Positions 35,864 through 45,603 are shown, numbered from the stretch's first letter. The stretch: DNA of 64,000 bases from Mycobacterium shimoidei (GCA_002101905.1 LQPU01000032.1:62001-126000); one strand, 5' to 3'. Numbers and translations are program-made. Notes: generated by a model from the sequence alone, not told the origin.

Positions 35864-37024
35864 TCATTGCTGTGATTGCTCTGGATCATCGTCGGCGTAG
35901 ACGTGTGCCCGCGCCACCGGCTCTTCGGCTGATTCGTCTCGGGTGCGTGGGTGCGGCCGGGATGGTGCCATCGCGACCGGCGAGGCCGTCGGGCCGCGCG
36001 ATTCATTCGCGGTGCTGAACCGCTGCGGCCGCAGCCCGGCCGGCCTCCCGCCGGGCGGCGGGTCGAAGCTGTTCGCCGGGCGGCGGTAGCTGGTCAGCCC
36101 GGCGCCCGGGTAGCTGCCAGCACCCACTGCGGTCGGCCCCGCCGCGGCTCTCCCCGGGCCGGCGAGCGGTTCGGCCCCGGCAACGTCGGACGCTGCGCCC
36201 GCCGGGAACATTCCGCCCACGGACTGCAGCAGGGTTTGCGGCATGCCTGTCGATCCCTGCAGTGCTTGCGCGGGCATCTGCGCGAGCGCCGCCATCGGCT
36301 GGGCGACGCCGGAGATTCCTTGCTGCAGCGGTTGTGTCAGCGAACCGATTCGGCCCGCCGCAGCCGCGGGCACGGAGCCGATCTGCTCGACGGCCTGGGC
36401 GCCCCGGCTCGAAGCCTGCACCGCATCGCTCAGCCCGGTTTGAGCGGCGGTGCCGGCCAGGGCCGCACCGGCTGCAGTCGGCCCGGCGGGTGACGCACCG
36501 ATCGGCGCGATGGGCGGCGGCACTGCCAGTGCGGCCGTCAACGCGCTCAGCGCAGCGGAATACGCCCACCCCACGCTGGAATTGTGCGGCCAATGCTCAC
36601 CGAAGTATTCGGTGTCCAGCGCGACGATTTCCGGTGTCCGCACACCGAAGAAGTTCGTGGCATTGGCGGTCGCCCACTCGTCGCGGTTGGCTTGGCATAC
36701 CGCCGATGGGATCACCGAGGAACTCGCGGTGCTGAACGCGTCCGCGGCTGCTTGCGTGATCGCGATCTTTTCAGCGATCCACGCGATCAGGGCCTGCAGC
36801 GCGGTGTTGATCCCCACCACCGTCGCGGTCGACGCGGTGGCACCCATGCCCTGCCAGCATGTGGCGGTGGTTGCCGTATTGGCGGCCGAAATACCCATCG
36901 ATGTTTCGTGGCAGGCGGTTTCGGCGGTCCAGGCAGCATTGTTGGCCAGCACCGACGCCGGGCAACCGGTTTCGAAGGTGGCGGCGATTGCTTCGGGTGG
37001 ACCAGCCCATCTCGGGTCGGCCAT
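35864..37024 (-). CDS. PPE69: PPE-family protein PPE69
   Basis: Encodes 386 residues. The PPE domain spans residues ~1-175: the start RWAGPPEA is a variant of the PPE motif, and CWQGMGA holds the WXG-like turn near residue 57. The remainder is Ala/Pro/Gly-rich and ends in a charged, disordered tail. It is the PPE half of a secreted pair with PE36, eight bases upstream; EspG2 should be the chaperone. A 130-base gap to esxD follows. Confidence 0.92.
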   Translation of the reverse strand: MADPRWAGPPEAIAATFETGCPASVLANNAAWTAETACHETSMGISAANTATTATCWQGMGATASTATVVGINTALQALIAWIAEKIAITQAAADAFSTASSSVIPSAVCQANRDEWATANATNFFGVRTPEIVALDTEYFGEHWPHNSSVGWAYSAALSALTAALAVPPPIAPIGASPAGPTAAGAALAGTAAQTGLSDAVQASSRGAQAVEQIGSVPAAAAGRIGSLTQPLQQGISGVAQPMAALAQMPAQALQGSTGMPQTLLQSVGGMFPAGAASDVAGAEPLAGPGRAAAGPTAVGAGSYPGAGLTSYRRPANSFDPPPGGRPAGLRPQRFSTANESRGPTASPVAMAPSRPHPRTRDESAEEPVARAHVYADDDPEQSQQ

Positions 37025-37032
37025 GGCCTCTG

Positions 37033-37332
37033 CTAGGCCAGGTTAGCCGCGCGCAGCGCTTCGCTCGCCACGTAGGTGCCCGACCCGAGCGCTTGAGCCC
37101 CGGCGAAAACGGCCCGCTGGCCCACATGTTCGCCGGCAGCCGCAAGGTAGGCCGCGCCAGTAGCGTTCAACGCAGCCGAGAACGCCGCCGAGTCGGCGTC
37201 TGCCGCCATCGGTGTCACCGTAGTCAGCGCGGGAGCGACCATGGCGGTACCGGCGGCCATTTCCGCTCCGATCCCCGCTTCCGTCGCCGCCGACACGTCG
37301 ACTGCCCCCGGAACTACGTTGAGTGGCAACAT
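37033..37332 (-). CDS. PE36: PE-family protein PE36
   Basis: Encodes 99 residues, longer than the 77-residue M. tuberculosis PE36. The helical hairpin includes SAATEAGIGAEMAAGTAMV and FSAALNATGAAYLAAAGEH. The C-terminal tail contains YVASE, a YxxxE type VII export signal which, as I recall, the shorter M. tuberculosis protein may lack. ATG 37332 was chosen because AGGGGAG precedes it by four bases; an ATG five codons earlier overlaps that ribosome site. It pairs with PPE69. Confidence 0.9.
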   Translation of the reverse strand: MLPLNVVPGAVDVSAATEAGIGAEMAAGTAMVAPALTTVTPMAADADSAAFSAALNATGAAYLAAAGEHVGQRAVFAGAQALGSGTYVASEALRAANLA

Positions 37333-37359
37333 TTTTCTCCCCTCCATTTTAATTTTGGG

Positions 37360-40300
37360 CTACTCAGGAATGCCGACCAGCACCCCCTCGATCGCCCCGT
37401 CGGTGGTCACCAACAAACCTCGGCCCGGCGCCAGTTGTTGTGCGCTGACTCGACCGGAGACTTTGACCGTGCCCGGGTCGTTGTCCATGAACAGCGTGGG
37501 TGCCCGAGAGCTGGTCATCTTCTGCAGGAACGGGTTCATCACCGAAATCCCGGCCCAGTTACCGGGAAGGCGAGACGCGATGACGTGCAGGCCGATCTCG
37601 CGGCTGCGCTCGATCAAGCCCCACAGCGGCGCGGTGGCGGCGGGCTTGCCGATCTCGCCGTGCGGTCGCAGTTCGTGCTCGTCGTCGATCAGAACGAAGT
37701 GGCGCGACCCTTCCCAGCCGCTGCGCCTGAGCAACTCGTCTTGGCTTAGCCCCGATGGTGGCAGCCGGTCACGCAGGACTTGCGCCAATTCCGTGATGAC
37801 GTCGTCGATGTCCTCGGGCGTATACGCGTAGCTGCGCACATGGGGGGCGCGGATTTTCCCGATAAGCGACGTCTTCGGGTCGATGATGGTGATCTGCGCC
37901 TGCTCGGGCGTGAACCGGCCCGCGATCGCGTGGCCCAGCGCCGCCAGCGTTGTTGTCTTTCCGCACCCCTGGCGACCGACCACCAGCAGGTTGGGCAGTG
38001 TGCCCGCCGGAAGCGATACCGGTTGCAGGGCGCTTTCCCCGATCGCGAACGGGATGCTCATTTCCTCGGTCGCCTCGGCGGTGTCGGCAAAGTCGGCGAT
38101 GATCTGGCTCAGCGCAACGCGTTCGGGCAACCGGGCAAGGCTTCGCACCTTGCGGGCTCCGGTCAGCTCAGCGATGAGTGCTCCGGCCTCGCGGGTCGGA
38201 ACCCGTGCGCCGTTGGTGGCGGTGATCTCCGGCACCCCGACCAGCAGCTCGTATCCACGCCTGGTCAGACCAAAACCCGGGCGGTCCAGGGTGTTTCGCG
38301 CGGCTCTGCGCTGTTCGACGGTGGTACCCATCTGTGATTCTTCAGGATTGCTGAGTCGCAACTGGATTCGGGCGTTCGACACATTCAGCAGCGCCTGCTT
38401 CTGACCCACCAGCCAGGCGTTGGCACTGGTGATCACGTGTACGCCATATGACAGACCTTGACGTGCAATCGTGATCGCGCGATCACCGAGTTCGGAGTCT
38501 TTGTCGTAGAGGTCGCCGAAGTTGTCGATGACCAAAAATACGTCGCCGAATTCGTCGTCCGGGTCGGTGCCACCGCCGCCCGCCGCACCGAAGCGCCGTT
38601 CACGGAATTCGCTGATGTCGATTTGATAGTGCTTGAACGACGCCTCCCGGGCGCGAATCAACGCCTCGACGGCGGCCACGGTGCGCGACACCCCTTCGCT
38701 GTCGGCCATACTGACCACCGCGGCCACATGGGGAATGTCCTCGACCGGATACAGCGACGCGCCGATACAGAAGAATGTCACCCGCTCCGGCCGGTACATC
38801 AGTGCCGCGGACATGATCAACGTCATCAATGTGGTCGACTTGCCGCGTTGAGCGGTGGCGACCACCATGATGTTGTCCATCTCGGCGTCGATCCCGTGGA
38901 CACGCTGCGCGTGCTCCTCGGGGATATCGACGATGCCCACCGGGAACACCAGCCCGGGGTTTTGCCCATAGTCGACGCGCCAGTTCTTACCGCGCCAGCG
39001 TGACACCAGCGCGTCGACAGGTTCGCTGGTTTCCAAAGGCGGAAGCCAAATCTGGTGCGGAGGCCGTGCCGAGTGTGACCCAAGCGAGTCACGCACGACG
39101 TCGACCAGTTTCTTCTTCCGGAAGCCGTCGGAATCGTAAAGATACTCGTCTGGTTGGTCCGGCTGTTCGGCCGCCGACAGCGTGGCGCTGTCGGCGTCGC
39201 TGAGAGGCTGGTATTCCCACGTCAGTGGCCGCGGCTTGGAGAAGCTGATGTCAACGGTGCTAGTGGGGTGGGCGACTTTCTTGGGCACGACGAACGGCGC
39301 CGAGACGTAAAAGCACCGGAACTGTTCTAAGTCGCGCGGCCCAACCTTGAGCAAGGCGTACCCGTTTTCCTTCGACGGCAGGTGCAGTGCTGCGTCGCTG
39401 CCGATCACATCGCGGGAATCCTCAGCGGTCTCGGCGCGCAGGGCCACCCGGAACGCGATGTTGCTTTTCACCTTGCTCAGCGACGACAGATCCAGCCGTT
39501 GGCCGCCGAGAGTGAAGAAGACGTTGCAGCCCCGGCCTTCTTGCCCGATGTGGATGACCAGATCAATCCAATCCGGGTGATGGATGAACAGTTCCAGATA
39601 CTCGTCGATGATGACCAGCAAGATCGGCACTGGCTCGAGGTCGCGTCCCGCCAGTCGCATCTCCTCATACTCGTTGGCGTCGCGGGCGCCGGCCTCCTTG
39701 AAGAGACGGTAGCGTCTGGCGATTTCGCCGTTGATGGCTTTGCGCATTCGCTCGGCGAGGTGGCGGTCGTCGTTGCCGAGGTTGGACAACGAGGCGGCAA
39801 CGTGCGGAAATCCCTGCAGGTCTTGCGCGGCGGATTCGAACTTCATGTCGACGAAGATCACGATGAACGTTTCCGGTGAATGTGTCAGCGCAATCCCGCT
39901 GCACAGCGACAGGAAGTATTCGGACTTACCTGAGCCGGAGGTGCCGATCACCACCGAGTGAAATCCGAAGCCGCCGAAGTCCTTGGCGCGCAAGATCACG
40001 TATTGCAGTTCGTTGTTGGGCTTCACGCCGACCGGAACCATCGCCCACTTCGGGTCACCGCGACCGCGGCTTTCCGCCCACAGCCGGTCGACATCGAGGT
40101 GGCGGGGATCACCAATGCCGAGCGCTTTGAGCAACTCGCCGCCCTGGCTGTCGGTTTCGGTGACGTCGCCGGAGCTGGTCGGCGTCCACCGGGCCATCGC
40201 CCGCGCGTAGCGGTTTGCGGTGCTCTCGGCGAGCAGGTCGGCCACCGCATAGAACGCGTCCTGGTGATACAGCTTGCCGCCGCGGAGGGTGAAGCGCTCC

Positions 40301-41439
40301 TCCGCGGTGGTGAAACCCACCCCGGTGCCGAGGCGAGTTGCCAACCGCAGCACCGTGATACCGGCCATGCCCTTCTGCCCGGTGACGCCCTCCCATTGTT
40401 CCGGCGTACCGACGGCATCGTCGACGATCACCCAATGCGGGCCGAGCGTCAGGCCGGGCATTGCCTCCAGCGGTGACGACATCGACGTCGGGCTGGTCCC
40501 GGTGGGCGGCATCCATGGACCGCGCCCTTTGCGGTGCAACTCGGAATCAAGTGCTTCCTCGAGTTCGGTAGGCGAGGCGAAGATCAGTCGCCGCATCCCG
40601 CACGCGTCGAACATCTCGTCGTGCTGGTTGTGCGGCAACCACACCAGCCAGGACCACAGCTGCGGATGGCGGGTGACCACAAGGAATTTCAGGTCGTTGG
40701 GGCTGTGATAAACCGCCAGTGAGCACAGGACCGCACGCACCAGGCGGTGCAGTTCGCCCTGGTCGTCACCGACGAAACTGAAGCCGGGCTTCGACCGCAG
40801 GCTCAGCACCTTGCCGATTCCGCGGATCTTGCTCTGCTCGAGGATGAAATCTCTTAGCGCACTGCCGGTTACCGGTTCCAGCTCTTCACCGACCGGGACG
40901 TCGGGCCACTGCAGCGACACCGCGGATTCATTGGCCTGTTGAACCCCGATCCCCAGGCGGACATCGAGGAAATCCGGGTCGCTGGGCCGGCGCTCCCACA
41001 TCCGGGGACCACCGATGACGGTGTCCAGCTGTTGCGGGTCGGCATGGACGAACAGCTGGCTACGTCGCTGATCCTGGGCGGCACGCTGGATTTCATCGCG
41101 GTCCTCGTCGAGCTGACGCAGATAGACGCGGCGTTGCTTTTCCTGTTCGCCCCAGGTGATTCGGCGTCCTCGACCGAAACGTCCGCTGAACATGAGCGCG
41201 CCGAAGCCGACCAGCCCCATCATCGGGAAGAAGCCCGATTGCAAGGACCGGATGCCGGACACGTACATCACCACAAGTGTCCCGAGAATCCCAACCAGCA
41301 AAGCCGGTAAGGCGATCATCAGCAACATGTTTCGCGGTTCGCGTTCGGGCAGCGCGAGCGGAGGAGCAACCACCACCCGGGTCGGTGAAACGACCGGTGG
41401 CGCGGTGCGCGCGCCTCTGGGGAAACCTCGCTTGGACAC
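37360..41439 (-). CDS. eccC2: ESX-2 motor ATPase EccC2
   Basis: Encodes 1359 residues as one uninterrupted FtsK/SpoIIIE-type protein. Two membrane helices lie at residues ~38-85. Three ATPase domains follow, with Walker A motifs GTSGSGKSE (~residue 495), ATAQRGKSTT (~855) and GRQGCGKTTT (~1155), and matching acidic Walker B segments such as LLVIIDEY. EccC recognises the export signals and powers secretion. The GTG start follows GGAGG with a 7-base spacer, directly after the eccB2 stop. Confidence 0.95.
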   Translation of the reverse strand: MSKRGFPRGARTAPPVVSPTRVVVAPPLALPEREPRNMLLMIALPALLVGILGTLVVMYVSGIRSLQSGFFPMMGLVGFGALMFSGRFGRGRRITWGEQEKQRRVYLRQLDEDRDEIQRAAQDQRRSQLFVHADPQQLDTVIGGPRMWERRPSDPDFLDVRLGIGVQQANESAVSLQWPDVPVGEELEPVTGSALRDFILEQSKIRGIGKVLSLRSKPGFSFVGDDQGELHRLVRAVLCSLAVYHSPNDLKFLVVTRHPQLWSWLVWLPHNQHDEMFDACGMRRLIFASPTELEEALDSELHRKGRGPWMPPTGTSPTSMSSPLEAMPGLTLGPHWVIVDDAVGTPEQWEGVTGQKGMAGITVLRLATRLGTGVGFTTAEERFTLRGGKLYHQDAFYAVADLLAESTANRYARAMARWTPTSSGDVTETDSQGGELLKALGIGDPRHLDVDRLWAESRGRGDPKWAMVPVGVKPNNELQYVILRAKDFGGFGFHSVVIGTSGSGKSEYFLSLCSGIALTHSPETFIVIFVDMKFESAAQDLQGFPHVAASLSNLGNDDRHLAERMRKAINGEIARRYRLFKEAGARDANEYEEMRLAGRDLEPVPILLVIIDEYLELFIHHPDWIDLVIHIGQEGRGCNVFFTLGGQRLDLSSLSKVKSNIAFRVALRAETAEDSRDVIGSDAALHLPSKENGYALLKVGPRDLEQFRCFYVSAPFVVPKKVAHPTSTVDISFSKPRPLTWEYQPLSDADSATLSAAEQPDQPDEYLYDSDGFRKKKLVDVVRDSLGSHSARPPHQIWLPPLETSEPVDALVSRWRGKNWRVDYGQNPGLVFPVGIVDIPEEHAQRVHGIDAEMDNIMVVATAQRGKSTTLMTLIMSAALMYRPERVTFFCIGASLYPVEDIPHVAAVVSMADSEGVSRTVAAVEALIRAREASFKHYQIDISEFRERRFGAAGGGGTDPDDEFGDVFLVIDNFGDLYDKDSELGDRAITIARQGLSYGVHVITSANAWLVGQKQALLNVSNARIQLRLSNPEESQMGTTVEQRRAARNTLDRPGFGLTRRGYELLVGVPEITATNGARVPTREAGALIAELTGARKVRSLARLPERVALSQIIADFADTAEATEEMSIPFAIGESALQPVSLPAGTLPNLLVVGRQGCGKTTTLAALGHAIAGRFTPEQAQITIIDPKTSLIGKIRAPHVRSYAYTPEDIDDVITELAQVLRDRLPPSGLSQDELLRRSGWEGSRHFVLIDDEHELRPHGEIGKPAATAPLWGLIERSREIGLHVIASRLPGNWAGISVMNPFLQKMTSSRAPTLFMDNDPGTVKVSGRVSAQQLAPGRGLLVTTDGAIEGVLVGIPE

Positions 41440-41442
41440 CCG

Positions 41443-42936
41443 CTAACCTCCGGTCGAGTGGTCGACGCCCGGGACCGGCGCCACTGCGCCGCCGGCGGTG
41501 ACAGCATCGCGGGCCAACAGCGCGCTGTCGCGACTGATCGCCGGTCCGGGCGCGAAGGTACGCACTATCGCCCACGGCGCCTGCACGGCCAGGCCGGGAT
41601 CCAGCGCCAGCGCTCGCAAAGTGGCCCGGTCCCATTGGATTCCGTACCTGACACCTTGCGGCGACAACCAATACAGGCTTTCCCGGCTTTCGGAGGTGAC
41701 GGCGCCGCTCGTCGTCGCAACGAAGTTTGCCGCCCCCGGCATCACCAACGCCTGATCGGCTTCCACCGAATCGGACCCGCGGTCGTCACGCACCAGACGC
41801 ACCACCCGCGACTGCATGTTGGGAGGCACCGGCAGCCGCCGACCGCTGATGATCGTGGTTTCGGCCTGTGGTTCGCCGCTCTGTTTCGTCCAGGCCAGAC
41901 AGGTCACCGGGTTGGCGACGGTGTCGATGAAGGTCAGCTTCCCGGCGGGATAGTAGTCGACATTGAGCACGTCCACCGTGGGGATGTTGACCAGCTTGTC
42001 GGGTGACACCAGCCTCGGCGTCGGCGAATTCTGCGAATTGGCGGTGCGGACGATGTCGGCGACGAAGCCGCTGACCTTCTGCACGCCGCCGGGCAGCAGC
42101 ACATAGAACCCACTGACGACCCCGTTGGCGTCGCGGGTTTCCAGCACTGTTCCCACCGTCTCGTCCGGTAGCCAGGTCGACGGCGTCCCCACTTCCGGAA
42201 TATCCGGCACCACAAGAGGTTCGGTTGCGGGCATGGCGTCGAACAGAGCATTGGAGATTTCGATTGGGTGCGTGACCGTCGGATCAAGACCCAAGTTGAA
42301 TGTCACCGACCGGTCCCGAAGGTCAATACCTGATCGGCGTCCGCCCCAGATCACGTAAGTCGAGCCGTGGTGGTTCGCCAAGATGGCCTGCTCAGGCGCC
42401 ATCGGACCGGCCCGAGCGGTGTCGGTGAGTGCGCCGGCGATTGCGGTCACCACGGGCTGTGTGCCGCTGCCGGCAGCGGCGGCGGTGTCGCAAACCGACC
42501 ACGCGGAGTTCGGCTCGGAGGAGACCGCAAAATCGCTTGGCACTCCGGGGATGCCGATCATCGGACCGGTCGGGTACTTGTCGATCTCCGAGGACCGAAC
42601 CCAGGTCGGCGTGCCGCCGTTGCCCACGGCGAGGCGCGCTGAGGTCAGGTTGAGCGCGGGATACAGCCGGCCGTCGATCTTGGCGTAGATCGCCCCGCTG
42701 TCACGATCGCCGACGATCACCGACTCCCCCACCAGCCCTGCCGGCTTCAGGAAATGCAGCAGCGCCATCCAGCCCACCCCGAGCAGGACTAGCACCATCG
42801 ACAGCGCCAACGCCGCTTGTTGTTTGCGGTCATCATGCTTCATTCGGACCGAATAGCGGGTGATCGCGGCGCGTAGCCGTCGGTTGTAGAACAGGTGCCC
42901 CGAATTCTGATCTCGGTTGGACAAGTTCAGCGGCAC
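41443..42936 (-). CDS. eccB2: ESX-2 membrane/periplasmic component EccB2
   Basis: Encodes 497 residues. A cytosolic head begins MPLNLSNRDQNSGHLFYNRR, one membrane helix spans residues ~45-67, and a large periplasmic part follows with the EccB repeat fold and two Cys. EccB subunits project into the periplasm and contact MycP. The GTG start is 8 bases after AAAGGA and lies just past the stop of the transglycosylase gene. A long open frame upstream in the same phase is out-of-frame DNA of that gene and was excluded. Confidence 0.95.
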   Translation of the reverse strand: MPLNLSNRDQNSGHLFYNRRLRAAITRYSVRMKHDDRKQQAALALSMVLVLLGVGWMALLHFLKPAGLVGESVIVGDRDSGAIYAKIDGRLYPALNLTSARLAVGNGGTPTWVRSSEIDKYPTGPMIGIPGVPSDFAVSSEPNSAWSVCDTAAAAGSGTQPVVTAIAGALTDTARAGPMAPEQAILANHHGSTYVIWGGRRSGIDLRDRSVTFNLGLDPTVTHPIEISNALFDAMPATEPLVVPDIPEVGTPSTWLPDETVGTVLETRDANGVVSGFYVLLPGGVQKVSGFVADIVRTANSQNSPTPRLVSPDKLVNIPTVDVLNVDYYPAGKLTFIDTVANPVTCLAWTKQSGEPQAETTIISGRRLPVPPNMQSRVVRLVRDDRGSDSVEADQALVMPGAANFVATTSGAVTSESRESLYWLSPQGVRYGIQWDRATLRALALDPGLAVQAPWAIVRTFAPGPAISRDSALLARDAVTAGGAVAPVPGVDHSTGG

Positions 42937-42938
42937 GA

Positions 42939-43844
42939 TCAATATCCTTTCGGCGGCCGACGCGCATCCGCCTGCTGCACCAGTGCAACGAGATTCTCCC
43001 CGTTGGCGGCAACGCCGTACCGATGCATGACATAGTTCATCGACGCACAGATATTGGCGACCGGATCGTAGATATTGGTCGAGGTGCCCGCCTGGTGATA
43101 GCGGGCGAACGTAGCGGGGATCGTCTGGGTGATACCCCGCGCGTAGCCGAGGCGATAGCCGTCCGGTTGCCGCGGTCCCGGCTCGGTGGCCGGCTCCGAG
43201 GCCACCGCAGTGGGCCGGCCACCTGATTCTCGGGCGATCAGCGTCTGGTACCCGTTGAGCCAATTGCGCCGGGCCGCGCGATCGGTGACGCCTAGGTGGT
43301 CGAGCGCGGCGTCGATGTAGTGCCGAGTCCGATCGGCCGGCCATGGATGCCGCTCGTACCGGACGGCACCAAGCGTGGCACCGCCTGGCGTCGACCGGCG
43401 TAGATAGCCGAGCCGGCGCAGCCGGCGCGCCAGCCGCCCCGCGTGTCGATGCGAGCGCTGGATATGGCGGCGCTGCGCGCGGAGTCGAGCAGCCATGCGC
43501 CGCAATGCCTCTCGCCGCCCCATGGTGGTGTCCGCGGCTGGCATCGCGTCGCCGTATGCGTCGTGCAGGACGCTGCGGGTGGCATGCCGTCCGCGCCGAT
43601 GGTCAGCGCCCGCGTGCACCAGTGCGGCGGCGATGTGACGATCAACCGCGCCGGCCCGCCGCAGCCGAGCAGTGAGCTGGCGCGTCGCCGGCGCCGAGAC
43701 CGCCTGCTCGGCCGGTGTGCTGGCCTTAGTTGTTCGGGTGAGCAGGTCGGCGGACGCATCGGCGAGCTCTGGTTCGCCGCCGTATAGGCCGTGCCCGCGA
43801 GTCAGGAGCTCGACTGCGTGCACGGCAAGCGGATCGGGATTCAT
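42939..43844 (-). CDS. ESX-2-associated lytic transglycosylase (Rv3896c-like)
   Basis: Encodes 301 residues (302 in M. tuberculosis Rv3896c). Residues ~1-155 are helical, with a strongly basic stretch RREALRRMAARLRAQRRHIQ that recurs in the NlpC/P60 gene at 47449-48258. Residues ~175-301 form an SLT-type domain with probable catalytic Glu206 (IARESGGRP), followed by TIPATFARYHQ. That domain is clearly paralogous to the one at 10127-10954. No signal peptide. Likely role: opening the peptidoglycan for the ESX-2 machine or acting as a substrate. ATG overlaps the upstream stop (ATGA). Confidence 0.88.
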   Translation of the reverse strand: MNPDPLAVHAVELLTRGHGLYGGEPELADASADLLTRTTKASTPAEQAVSAPATRQLTARLRRAGAVDRHIAAALVHAGADHRRGRHATRSVLHDAYGDAMPAADTTMGRREALRRMAARLRAQRRHIQRSHRHAGRLARRLRRLGYLRRSTPGGATLGAVRYERHPWPADRTRHYIDAALDHLGVTDRAARRNWLNGYQTLIARESGGRPTAVASEPATEPGPRQPDGYRLGYARGITQTIPATFARYHQAGTSTNIYDPVANICASMNYVMHRYGVAANGENLVALVQQADARRPPKGY

Positions 43845-44191
43845 CGAGGGTTGCCACCGTAGCGTGTTGCATTGTCGGCTTCGGCCTCGGCGCGTAGCGC
43901 CGCGATCGCGAGGTTCAACCGATCCGCCAACTCGCAATGGGTGTAGCTGGTCATCACGTCGGGGTGCAGTGCCAATTCGATCAACTTGCCGTCCGAATTG
44001 GCGATGGCATGAATATCACCCAACTCAACGCTGTAGGTGATGGATTCAGCCTCGGCGACAAGCGTTTCCCATCGGTCGGCGGCCTCGCTGAGGTCCCGTA
44101 GCACCGATTCGACGAGATCCTTGTCACTTCGCTCCCGACTGTGCGCCCCCGACATCGTGTCAGTATGTCGACGGCCAACGACCAGCGTCAA
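43841..44191 (-). CDS. YbaB/EbfC-like small protein (Rv3898c-like)
   Basis: Encodes up to 116 residues. The pattern of a long N-terminal helix, short strands around ITYSVELGDIHAIANSDGKL, and a long final helix starting CELADRLNLAIAALRAEAE matches the YbaB fold, which also underlies EspL at 55872-56213. In that family dimers bind DNA or, for EspL, stabilise ESX substrates. The TTG at 44191 overlaps the upstream stop (TTGA); ATG 44155 is an alternative start giving 104 residues. Function in ESX-2 is inferred only from position. Confidence 0.75.
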   Translation of the reverse strand: MTLVVGRRHTDTMSGAHSRERSDKDLVESVLRDLSEAADRWETLVAEAESITYSVELGDIHAIANSDGKLIELALHPDVMTSYTHCELADRLNLAIAALRAEAEADNATRYGGNPR

Positions 44192-45378
44192 TTCAGGTTT
44201 TCAGACCGTTGCGCAGATTTGCTGACCGCGGGCGCGTTGAGGGCCTGGTACCAGGCGAAGTGGTAATTCGCCGTTATGCGGTCCCCGGTGGCGATGCCCT
44301 CGGTAGCGGCCAACAACAGGCAGTCGAGCAACAGGTCGTGGTCGACGGTCGGGTACTGGCTCACCAGCTGCAGTCGGGTGGTTTCCAGGCAAGCGTGCAA
44401 CTCGTCGATCTCGGCTGCCAGAATGGCCGTGCGCTCGGCACCCGCTTTGGCCAAGGTGTGCACTATCCGCGGCAAGCCGTCACGCCTTTGGGTTGCGGCG
44501 CACAACAGCCAGCCCAGATCGTCGATCGGCGGCAACCGCCGCGGCCATACCGAATTCGCAGCCGTGTCCAATTCCGTTGCCCAGCCGAAAGACCATCCCA
44601 ACGGATCCCCGGGAGCATAGGCAGCCACGGCCGTCGTCGGGCCCAGAAGGTCGGTCGCGGTACCGATGCGATGCTGCGGCGGCAGCAACCGCACGTCGGC
44701 CGGCACGGCGATACCCGGCGGTATCCATCCCCCGGCGATGTCGGTGGTGACCACCGTCATGCCGTTCTCTTTGTCTCCGGCGGCCCAACACAACCCCGGC
44801 TCTTGCCGGGCCATGAACTCGACGAGCTTGTGTAGTCGTTCGTCGGCCGACTGCGGTTGAGCGGTGTTGGGCGGCGCCTGCGGCGCCGGCGCGTCGGGCC
44901 CGATCTCCGCTTCCCGGTTGTCAGACGGTGCCGATGTGACGACCGGCAGCGGCGCAGTGTCATCGGCGCTTGGCCCCTCAGCGGGCCCGGGGGGAACCGG
45001 CGGTAGCTGTTCGGTGGGAAGGTCCTCCAGCTTGTTGCGCAACCGGCGCAGGGCCGCTTCGACCCGCTGGGCGGCCACCGCTCGCGCGTCGTTGACCACG
45101 CGCGTCTCTTCTGCTTGGCGCGCGGGAGCGGTCATCGCGGCATGCCTGATCGCGTTCAGCTTGTGGTTGGCCGACCGAGCGATTCGTTCCAACTCTGCCC
45201 TGAGATGCCTTGCCACCGTGACGTTTTCAGGGGATCCTCGGGACAATTCGTCCGGCCATAGACCATCGATCACCCAAGGTGTGCAGTCAACGCCCGAGCC
45301 GAAGGCCGGAATCGCGAGTGATTCCTGAGCCGCTCTCCGGAGACGCTGACGCGCCGTATTCCATCCGAAGATCGCCAC
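44188..45378 (-). CDS. ESX-2-associated protein (Rv3899c-like)
   Basis: Encodes 396 residues. The N-terminal ~120 residues are helical and Arg/Ala-rich. Residues ~120-185 form a Pro/Ala/Asp-rich linker. The C-terminal ~210 residues form a compact mixed domain with Trp/Cys-containing segments (PGLCWAAGDKENGMTVVTTD, GDPLGWSFGWATELD). Position and size match M. tuberculosis Rv3899c. No catalytic motif is visible to me. It is the first gene of the continuous block running into eccB2. Function unknown. Confidence 0.8.
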   Translation of the reverse strand: MAIFGWNTARQRLRRAAQESLAIPAFGSGVDCTPWVIDGLWPDELSRGSPENVTVARHLRAELERIARSANHKLNAIRHAAMTAPARQAEETRVVNDARAVAAQRVEAALRRLRNKLEDLPTEQLPPVPPGPAEGPSADDTAPLPVVTSAPSDNREAEIGPDAPAPQAPPNTAQPQSADERLHKLVEFMARQEPGLCWAAGDKENGMTVVTTDIAGGWIPPGIAVPADVRLLPPQHRIGTATDLLGPTTAVAAYAPGDPLGWSFGWATELDTAANSVWPRRLPPIDDLGWLLCAATQRRDGLPRIVHTLAKAGAERTAILAAEIDELHACLETTRLQLVSQYPTVDHDLLLDCLLLAATEGIATGDRITANYHFAWYQALNAPAVSKSAQRSENLN

Positions 45379-45459
45379 CGGCTAAGCGTACCGTCGCCGT
45401 CGAGGAGTCCAAATAGTGCGTGAATTGTGGGCGGAGCGTAGCGACAGTAGCGTCAAACC

Positions 45460-45603
45460 ATGGCTGATTCTGCGCTGCACCAACAGCTGCACGAAACATG
45501 CGTGTTGCTGGCTCGCGCGCGAGAATTGTTTGGCGCCAACCCCATCGATCCGCCCACCGATGTCGTACCGATGCCCGGGGCGGTGAGTGGCTGGTTACGC
45601 TAG
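45460..45603 (+). pseudogene. remnant of an ESX-2 hydrolase-type N-terminus, opposite strand
   Basis: A 47-codon plus-strand frame begins at ATG and ends at TAG. The first helix, LHETCVLLARARELFGANP, has the same spacing as the start of the NlpC/P60 protein at 47449-48258 (EVLGRAHQLFAAAGP), then a Pro-rich turn and PGAVSGWL before the stop. It overlaps the 3' end of the minus-strand gene at 45595 by nine bases and has no continuation. It looks like the surviving 5' end of a truncated gene of that family, read against its neighbours. A genuine small gene is the alternative. Confidence 0.4.

Noticed and set aside
42937..43344. N-terminal extension of eccB2 by ~136 codons
   Set aside because: The extension is the transglycosylase gene read in another phase. 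A GTG with AAAGGA at 42936 gives the conserved EccB start and usual length.
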